A stretch of DNA of 64,000 bases from CAVUAT01 sp963848045 (lineage in GTDB: Bacteria; Actinomycetota; Thermoleophilia; Solirubrobacterales; 70-9). Shown one piece after another: positions 58,344 to 64,000 of the stretch (positions within the stretch are counted from its first letter, which is position 1; the number at the start of each line of letters is the position of its first letter). The stretch lies in contig CAWKCC010000003.1 in assembly GCA_963848045.1 (NCBI GenBank), positions 310,001 through 374,000 on the forward strand, given 5' to 3'. The translations under genes were made by a program, and so were the position numbers. The notes below the pieces were generated by a model. The model worked only from the letters and a program-made list of their open reading frames with translations. It was not told the DNA's origin and did not search any database.

Positions 58344-59183
58344 ATGGGCGTCGACCAGACCAGCCTCGACCGCATCAGGAACGCCACCTTCCCCTCCTCG
58401 CGGCGGGGTTATGACAAACAGGAGGTGGAGAAGTTCCTGGCTCGCCTGGCCGACTGGCTGGAGACGGGCGGGGGGGACGAGTCCCGCTCGGACACGGTGA
58501 AGCGCGAGCTGCAGCGGGTCGGCGAGCGCACCGGTGCGATCCTCGCCCAGGCCGAGGACAGCGCCCAGCAGATCATCTCCGAGGCCGAGGAATCGGCGCG
58601 GGTGACGCGCACCGAGGCCGACACCTATGCCGAGACGACGCGCGCGGAGGCCGACAGCGCCGCTCGGCAGTCCCAGGACGAGGCGGACGCCGCGGCGCGC
58701 GAGGCGGTCGCAGACGCCCAGGCTCAGGCGCGCCGGATCGTCGATGAGGGCACCAAGCGCCGCCTGGACATCGAATCCGTGATCACCGACCTGGTTCGCC
58801 GCCGGGACGAGGTTCTCGACGACACAGAGGAGCTCGGCGCCAAGTTGGCCGCTGCGGTCGACACGCACCGGCCTCTGACCGGCGCCGACCCGTTCGAGGC
58901 GCCCGGCGAGCTCGATCCCTCCCGCCGCAAGACCGCCGGCGAGGCAGACGAGGAGCTTGACGGGGAGGAGCTCGCCGATGATTACGCCGACGCCGACCTG
59001 GAGCCCGAGGTCGGCGACGATCAGGAGACCGGGCCCGAGGGCGAGACGGAGCCCGAGGCGAAGGGCGTCGACGACGAGTCCGAGGCCGACGAGAAACCCG
59101 CCGCCAAGGCCGCCGCCAAGAAGCCCAAGAAGACGCGGCGCACCGCGTCCAAGGGCACGCGGCGCCGCGGCGTCAAGGCCTGA
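58344..59183 (+). CDS. DivIVA-domain coiled-coil protein
   Basis: A 279-residue protein. The N-terminal DivIVA domain is recognised by RNATFPSSRRGYDKQEVEKF, which matches the DivIVA lipid-binding start and the R-G-Y-D signature. A long coiled coil follows (about 50-165), then an acidic tail and a Lys/Arg/Ala-rich C-terminus (about 240-279). DivIVA proteins mark curved membrane, poles and septa and recruit wall-growth or division proteins. ATG 58344 has GGAG six bases before it, preferred over a TTG four codons earlier. Basic C-terminal Ala/Lys repeats are like histone-type tails and could bind DNA. It lies between hbd and accD. Confidence 0.8.
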   Translation: MGVDQTSLDRIRNATFPSSRRGYDKQEVEKFLARLADWLETGGGDESRSDTVKRELQRVGERTGAILAQAEDSAQQIISEAEESARVTRTEADTYAETTRAEADSAARQSQDEADAAAREAVADAQAQARRIVDEGTKRRLDIESVITDLVRRRDEVLDDTEELGAKLAAAVDTHRPLTGADPFEAPGELDPSRRKTAGEADEELDGEELADDYADADLEPEVGDDQETGPEGETEPEAKGVDDESEADEKPAAKAAAKKPKKTRRTASKGTRRRGVKA

Positions 59184-59191
59184 GCGGGCGC

Positions 59192-60715
59192 GTGAGCGAG
59201 ATCCGCTCGGCGCTGGAGGCCGCGCTCGAGGGGGGGCCTGAGCGTCACCGCCGCAAGGTGGCCGAGCAGGAGAAGCTGCCGGTGCGCGAGCGCGTCGCGC
59301 GACTGCTGGACCCCGGCTCCCTGTCGGAGGACGGGGTATTGGCCAACTGGGAGCACGAGGGCCTGGGTGCCGACGGCGTGGTCACGGGCATGGGCACGAT
59401 CGCCGGCCGGCCGGTGGCCCTGATGGCCAACGATCCCGCGGTCAAGGCCGGATCCTGGGGCCCGAAGACCGTGGAGAAGATCCTTCGGGCCCAGGAGCGG
59501 GCGCTGTCCACCCAGGTGCCGATGGTCTACCTCGTCGACTCCGCAGGAGCTCGGATAACCGACCAGGTGCGGATGTTCCCCGGCCGCCGCGGGGCCGGGC
59601 ACATCTTCCACAACCAGGTGCGCCTCTCCGGCCAGGTCCCCCAGGTCTGCCTGCTGTTCGGGCCCAGCGCGGCCGGCGGCGCGTACATCCCGGCCTTCTG
59701 CGACGTGGTGATCATGCGCGATGGCAACGCCTCCATGTACCTCGGTTCGCCGCGGATGGCGCAGATGGTGATCGGCGAGGAGGTGACGCTGGAGGAGATG
59801 GGCGGGGCGCGCATGCACACTTCCCGGTCGGGTTGCGGCCATTTCCTGGCCCGCAGCGACGAGGAGGCGATCGAGCTCGCCAAGTCCTACCTGGCCTACA
59901 TGCCCTCGAGCTGGCGTGAGCCGCCGCCCACGGCGCCGCCGTCGGCGCCCGCGAAGGGCGCGGCGAAGCCCTCCGAGGTGGTCCCGACCGACCCCAAGCC
60001 CGCCTTCGACATCGGCGAGTTGATCGAAGCCGTGGTCGACGATGGCTCCTTCCTCGAGGTATCGGCCCGCTGGGCCAAGGAGGTGGTGACCGGTTTCGCG
60101 CGCCTCGACGGTCGCGCGATCGGCATCGTCGCCAACCAGCCCACGGTCAAAGGGGGAGTGCTCTTCGTCGACTCGGCCGACAAGGCGGCCCGCTTCATCT
60201 GGGCCTGTAACGCGTTCAACCTGCCGCTGCTCTTCCTGGCGGATGTGCCCGGCTTCATGATCGGCAAGGACGTCGAGCGCCAGGGGATCATCCGCCACGG
60301 GGCCAAGATGATCAGCGCCGTCTCGGAGGCGACGGTGCCGAAGATCTCGGTGGTGGTGCGCAAGGCCTACGGCGCGGGCCTCTACGCGATGGCCGGCCCG
60401 GCGTTTGAGCCCGACGCCTGCCTCGCCTTCCCCCAGGCCGAGATCGCCGTGATGGGGGCCGAGGCCGCGATCAACGCGGTCTTCTACAACCAGATCCAGG
60501 AGATCTCCGGCGAGGCCGAGCGCGAGGCGTTCGTGAAGGCCAAGCGGGTGGAGTACCGCGAGGACATCGACATCCTCCACCTCGCCTCCGAGCTGGTCGT
60601 CGACGCCGTGATCGAGCCCGATTCGCTGCGCGCCGAGCTGATCCGCCGCTACGCCCTGGCCGAGGGAAAGAACCGCGGCTTCGCCGAGCGGCGAAACCCG
60701 GTCAACCCGGTCTAG
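59192..60715 (+). CDS. Acyl-CoA carboxylase beta (carboxyltransferase) subunit
   Basis: A 507-residue carboxyltransferase. The N-terminal half has GRPVALMANDPAVKAGSWG, VYLVDSAGARI and LLFGPSAAGGAYIPA with the oxyanion Gly pair. The C-terminal half has ADKAARFIWACNAFNLPLLF, FLADVPGFMIGKDVE and RKAYGAGLYAMAGPA. The biotin carboxylase and biotin carrier subunits are not adjacent. Substrate class (propionyl-, methylcrotonyl- or another acyl-CoA) is open; HMG-CoA lyase and acetoacetyl-CoA synthetase nearby favour methylcrotonyl-CoA of leucine breakdown. It starts with GTG eight bases after the DivIVA gene. Its last 14 bases overlap the convergent synthetase gene. Confidence 0.85.
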   Translation: MSEIRSALEAALEGGPERHRRKVAEQEKLPVRERVARLLDPGSLSEDGVLANWEHEGLGADGVVTGMGTIAGRPVALMANDPAVKAGSWGPKTVEKILRAQERALSTQVPMVYLVDSAGARITDQVRMFPGRRGAGHIFHNQVRLSGQVPQVCLLFGPSAAGGAYIPAFCDVVIMRDGNASMYLGSPRMAQMVIGEEVTLEEMGGARMHTSRSGCGHFLARSDEEAIELAKSYLAYMPSSWREPPPTAPPSAPAKGAAKPSEVVPTDPKPAFDIGELIEAVVDDGSFLEVSARWAKEVVTGFARLDGRAIGIVANQPTVKGGVLFVDSADKAARFIWACNAFNLPLLFLADVPGFMIGKDVERQGIIRHGAKMISAVSEATVPKISVVVRKAYGAGLYAMAGPAFEPDACLAFPQAEIAVMGAEAAINAVFYNQIQEISGEAEREAFVKAKRVEYREDIDILHLASELVVDAVIEPDSLRAELIRRYALAEGKNRGFAERRNPVNPV

Positions 60716-62735
60716 CCTTGCCCGGTGCGGGCTGGTCGCCCGCGGGTGTCGGCTGGGCCGCCAGCGAGATGAAGTAATCGAGCGCCGCCGGGTTGGCCAG
60801 CGAGTCCCGGGCAGCCGCGTGCTCGGGGGGCTCTCCCATCAGGATCCTCTTCACCGGCACCTCCAGCACCTTGCCGCTCAGCGTTCTCGGCACCTCGGCG
60901 ATGGCGTGGATCTCGTCAGGGACGTGGCGGGGCGAGCACTGCTCCCGGATCCGCCGCTTGATCTCCCTGGTCAGCCCCTCGTCCAACTCGACCCCCTCGC
61001 GCAGCACCACGAACAGCGGCATCCAGCCCTCGGTGCCCTCGCGCGGGATGTCGACCACCAGCGCGTCCAGCACCTCGGGCAGGGCCTGCACGGCGCGGTA
61101 GATCTCCGCCGTGCCCATGCGGATGCCGCCGCGGTTGATCGTCGAGTCCGAGCGACCGTAGATGACCGCCGTGCCACGGGGGGTTATCTCGATCCAGTCG
61201 CCGTGGCGCCAGACCCCCGGGAACATCTCGAAGTAGCTGGCCCGGTAGCGGGAGCCGTCCGCGTCGCCCCAGAAGAAGACCGGCATCGAGGGCATCGGCT
61301 CGGTGATCACCAGCTCGCCGACCTCGCCGACCAGCGAGTTGCCCCGCTCGTCGAACGACTCGATCTTGGCGCCGAGCGCCCGTCCCTGCAGCTCACCTCG
61401 GTAGACGGGCAGCAGGGGCACGCCGCCGACGAAGGCGGTGCAGACATCGGTGCCGCCGCTGGTCGAGAACAGCCAGGTGTCGCGACCGATCTGCTCGTAG
61501 ACCCACTCGAAGCCCTCAGGCGATAGCGGCGAGCCGGTGGAGCCGACCGCGCGCAGCCGCGAGAGGTCGCGACCCGCGGCAGGCTCGATCCCGTCGTTGA
61601 TGCAGGCGGCTATGTAGCTGGCCGAGGTGCCGAAGCAGGTGATGCCGGTCTCGGCGGCGAGGTCCCAGAGCACGCCCAGGTCGGGGTGGCCGGGGTTGCC
61701 GTCGTAGAGCACGATCGAGGCTGGGCCCAACAGCGCCGAGACCAGGAAGTTCCACATCATCCAGCCCGTGGTCGTGAACCAAAAGACCCGGTCGCCGGGC
61801 TGGGAATCGACGTGGAGGTTGAGCTTCTTCAGGTGCTCGAGCAGGATCCCGCCGTGCCCCTGCACAATCGCCTTGGGCAGGCCGGTGGTGCCCGAGGAGT
61901 ACAGCACCCAGAGCGGGTGGTCGAAGGGGACCCGCTCGAAGCGCAGGGGGCCGCCGGGCGCCAACTCCGTGAGCTGGCGCCAGCTCATCGGCGGAGCGTC
62001 GACCGCCGTCTCCTCGAGCTTGGCCAGCTCCGGCGAGGCGCTCAGGTAGGGAAGCACGACGACCCGCTCCAGCGTCGGGATCTGCGCAGCCACCGCGGCG
62101 ACCGTGTCGATCCGCTCGAAGTCCCTGCCGCCGTAGCGGTAGCCGTCCACGGTGAACATCAGCTTCGGCTCGATCTGGGCGAAGCGGTCGACCACGCTGG
62201 AGGCGCCGAAGTCGGGTGAGCACGAGGACCAGATCGCCCCCAGGCTGGCCGTGGCGAGGAAAGCGATCAGGGCCTCCGCGCAGTTGGGCAGGTAGGCGAC
62301 GACGCGGTCGCCCCGCCGCACCCCCAGGGCGTACATTCCTCCGGCGACGTCCGCCACCCGTCCCTCGAGCTCGGCCCAGCTGAGCTGCGCCAGCTCGCGG
62401 GCCTCGGAGGCGTGCAGGACGGCGACCTCCGCAGGGTTCTTGCCCCGGAAGATGTGCTCGGCGTAGTTCAGCTCCGCCCCCTCGAACCAGCGGGCGCCGG
62501 GCATCTCGTGACCGGCGAGCACCCGCTCGTAGGTGCCCGAGTGCTGCACCTCGAAGTAGTCCCAGATCGACTGCCAGAAGTCCTCGATCTCGGTCACCGA
62601 CCAGCGCCACAGGGCTTCGTAGTCCTCGGCATCTACTCCCCGCTCGGAGGAGAGCCAGCGCATGTAGGCGGTCATCCGGGAGCGCTCGATCACCTCGGGG
62701 CGAGGCTCCCACAGCTTCAGCGGCTCATCGCTCAC
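60702..62735 (-). CDS. aacS: Acetoacetyl-CoA synthetase
   Basis: A 677-residue AMP-forming synthetase that activates acetoacetate with ATP and CoA. The N-terminal region is of AacS type (WRWSVTEIEDFWQSIWDYF, GARWFEGAELNYAEHIF). The AMP-binding motif is LWVLYSSGTTGLPKAIVQGH, followed by GWMMWNFLVSALL. The C-terminal domain has YGRSDSTINRGGIRMGTAEI and the acylated-Lys region RTLSGKVLEVPVKRI. Length is that of AacS, longer than acetyl-CoA synthetase in the N-terminal part. It starts with GTG overlapping the stop of the upstream peptidase gene (GTGA). It can use acetoacetate from HMG-CoA lyase. Confidence 0.9.
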   Translation of the reverse strand: MSDEPLKLWEPRPEVIERSRMTAYMRWLSSERGVDAEDYEALWRWSVTEIEDFWQSIWDYFEVQHSGTYERVLAGHEMPGARWFEGAELNYAEHIFRGKNPAEVAVLHASEARELAQLSWAELEGRVADVAGGMYALGVRRGDRVVAYLPNCAEALIAFLATASLGAIWSSCSPDFGASSVVDRFAQIEPKLMFTVDGYRYGGRDFERIDTVAAVAAQIPTLERVVVLPYLSASPELAKLEETAVDAPPMSWRQLTELAPGGPLRFERVPFDHPLWVLYSSGTTGLPKAIVQGHGGILLEHLKKLNLHVDSQPGDRVFWFTTTGWMMWNFLVSALLGPASIVLYDGNPGHPDLGVLWDLAAETGITCFGTSASYIAACINDGIEPAAGRDLSRLRAVGSTGSPLSPEGFEWVYEQIGRDTWLFSTSGGTDVCTAFVGGVPLLPVYRGELQGRALGAKIESFDERGNSLVGEVGELVITEPMPSMPVFFWGDADGSRYRASYFEMFPGVWRHGDWIEITPRGTAVIYGRSDSTINRGGIRMGTAEIYRAVQALPEVLDALVVDIPREGTEGWMPLFVVLREGVELDEGLTREIKRRIREQCSPRHVPDEIHAIAEVPRTLSGKVLEVPVKRILMGEPPEHAAARDSLANPAALDYFISLAAQPTPAGDQPAPGKARPG

Positions 62736-63961
62736 GCCGGCACCTTACGAGGCGGCCGCTCGGTGTCCACGGGAGCTGCGCGTCCCGCTTCGCGGTCGAG
62801 CAGGCGCGCCAGGCCGGCCACGAACTCCGTTGCGGCGGTCAGGGAGGGCGCTTCGACCCGCTCGGGGACGTCGTCGTGGGTGTGGTACCAGGGCGGCGGC
62901 AGCCCATCCTTCGCGCCGACGATCGTGATCGCGCGCAGCTTCCTGATCCTCGCCGGCAGGGCGTCGGTGATCAGCGGCGAGCGCAGCGGGGCCGCGCCGA
63001 GCGTTGCGCCGAGGGCCTCGCAGAGCTCGGTCAACCCGCGGTCCATGGCGGTGCTGATCACCGGCCCCTCGCTGGTCTCGTAGTGGACGCTGCCGTAGGA
63101 GACCGAGTCGACGTTGACGAGCACGGTGCGCTCGCGCTCCAATTCACCGCGGTGTGCCCGCACGTAGGAGCGCATGCCCTCTGCCAGGCACTCCTCGGAG
63201 CCCGGCAGCACCACCCAGACGTCGAGGTTCGGCGTGGGCTCATCGCGCAGCTGCTCGGCGACCGAGAGCACCGCGGCGACGCCCGAGGCGTTGTCGTAGG
63301 CGCCCGGGACGACCTTGGAAAGCGCGATGTCGATCAGCAGGAAGGCGGCGAGCACGAGCAGTACGGTCGGCAGGAGCTGCGCGATCGAGAGCCAGCCCGC
63401 GTCGATTCCCGCCATGCGCGCGCCGAGGATGGGGACGAGGGGAGCGATCCCACCCCAGAAGACCACGCGGAAGGGGCCGAGCAGCAGCCGCCACCGCGGC
63501 GAGAGTCGCCGGGCAATGCGGATGCCGCGCTCGCCGAACACATAACCCGAGCGCGCGGCGTCGTAGTGGGCGGTGAGCAGCAGCCGCAGGGGCGCCCCGG
63601 GGTTGTTGCCCGGCGAGACGACGTTCTGCGACGCTCGCCGGAAGAGCAGAGAGCGGACCAGGTAGAGGCGCGTGTTGAGGTCGAGGTGGGCCGAGGTTGC
63701 CGCGAACAGGACAAGCGCGAAACCGAGGGCCGGCAGGCTCACGCCCACGACGCTTCCCACGATCGCGATCAGCACATGCAGCAGGTGCACCAGCGCGTAC
63801 TGGGGGTGCACGTAAGTGGCCTCAGGCTCGGCCTTGCGGCCAATCCCTCGCAGTCGCCCGACCAGCATGTTTGCCGCCCGGCGCTCGGCATCGGTGCCTG
63901 GCCCACGCCCCGCGAACGAGCACAGCTCCTCGATCAGCGCCTGTCGTCCTGCGGCATCCAC
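62732..63961 (-). CDS. Membrane-anchored M28-family metallopeptidase
   Basis: A 409-residue protein. It has two transmembrane segments near residues 58-90 and two more near 168-215. The M28 zinc ligands are His132 and Asp134 in LTAHYDAARSG, Asp223 in GAYDNASGVAA, Glu256-Glu257 in PGSEECLAEG, and the His in YHTHDDVPE. The catalytic domain is split by the second transmembrane pair, so the active site is at the membrane surface. M28 enzymes are aminopeptidases or carboxypeptidases; the substrate is not known. The start is GTG 63961 close to the window end. It is upstream of aacS in a GTGA overlap. Confidence 0.85.
   Translation of the reverse strand: MDAAGRQALIEELCSFAGRGPGTDAERRAANMLVGRLRGIGRKAEPEATYVHPQYALVHLLHVLIAIVGSVVGVSLPALGFALVLFAATSAHLDLNTRLYLVRSLLFRRASQNVVSPGNNPGAPLRLLLTAHYDAARSGYVFGERGIRIARRLSPRWRLLLGPFRVVFWGGIAPLVPILGARMAGIDAGWLSIAQLLPTVLLVLAAFLLIDIALSKVVPGAYDNASGVAAVLSVAEQLRDEPTPNLDVWVVLPGSEECLAEGMRSYVRAHRGELERERTVLVNVDSVSYGSVHYETSEGPVISTAMDRGLTELCEALGATLGAAPLRSPLITDALPARIRKLRAITIVGAKDGLPPPWYHTHDDVPERVEAPSLTAATEFVAGLARLLDREAGRAAPVDTERPPRKVPA
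62742..62747 (-). promoter_or_regulatory. -10 box of aacS
   Basis: TAAGGT on the minus strand ends six bases before GTG 62735. It lies inside the end of the upstream peptidase gene, so aacS may have its own leaderless transcript as well as read-through. Confidence 0.45.
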
Positions 63962-64000
63962 AGGGCGCGATTATCGCGGCTGGCCGGGGCTATGGTTCTG

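Overview
The window comes from a high-GC (about 70% by eye) Gram-positive-type chromosome, most probably an actinobacterium of the class Thermoleophilia (Solirubrobacterales or a relative). That placement is inference. It rests on the fused two-domain FbiC, a full F420 gene set, a DivIVA-type coiled-coil protein, GTG and TTG starts, many short-leader or leaderless genes with a TAGNNT -10 box, and secreted calcium-repeat and Ig-like proteins made with Sec signal peptides. No rRNA, tRNA, CRISPR array, insertion sequence or phage module was recognised, and no stretch over about 180 bases lacks a gene.

Region 1 (1-22.4 kb) is dominated by a dispersed ethylmalonyl-CoA pathway: crotonyl-CoA carboxylase/reductase (21154-22410), ethylmalonyl-CoA mutase (8774-10786), an acyl-CoA dehydrogenase suited to methylsuccinyl-CoA (3434-4663), a MaoC-type mesaconyl-CoA hydratase candidate (5802-6326) and a malyl-/methylmalyl-CoA lyase (1100-2158) paired with a hotdog thioesterase. 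Between them lie a PadR regulator, a frameshifted SDR gene, an SCP2-like protein, a secreted CSLREA/RTX protein, ClpS, a split NAD-linked formate dehydrogenase operon with fdhD (11970-17209), and a probable stress operon of DUF2267, bacterial eRF1-like and alpha/beta-hydrolase genes (17290-19588).

Region 2 (22.5-32 kb) holds a coiled-coil protein with a nuclease-like C-terminal domain and a 2,609-residue secreted protein. That protein is built mainly from 22 Ig-like modules encoded by near-identical 255-bp and 510-bp tandem repeats, which show signs of recent amplification in 1,020-bp steps.

Region 3 (32-46 kb) carries housekeeping and membrane genes: a YgfZ-like protein, an MntR/DtxR-type regulator coupled to an Nramp transporter behind a candidate operator, an orphan substrate-binding lipoprotein, a MIP channel with a strong terminator hairpin after it, cytochrome bd oxidase (cydAB), an MFS exporter and a holin-like/phosphodiesterase fusion.

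Region 4 (46-53.3 kb) is the coenzyme F420 block: FbiC, CofE, CofC, CofD and an NADPH:F420 oxidoreductase, with a zinc alcohol dehydrogenase and a cupin inside it. The FbiB C-terminal reductase domain is absent.

Region 5 (53.2-64 kb) is acyl-CoA and ketone-body metabolism: an SDR, an FlK-like thioesterase, HMG-CoA lyase, 3-hydroxybutyryl-CoA dehydrogenase, an acyl-CoA carboxylase beta subunit and acetoacetyl-CoA synthetase, plus a sulfatase, a DivIVA-type protein and a membrane M28 peptidase. The acetoacetate and 3-hydroxybutyryl-CoA made here could feed crotonyl-CoA into the pathway of region 1, so the window reads as linked parts of C2/C4 acyl-CoA assimilation. An 18-bp perfect palindrome between the F420 oxidoreductase and the SDR contains both divergent -10 boxes and is the sharpest regulatory signal seen.
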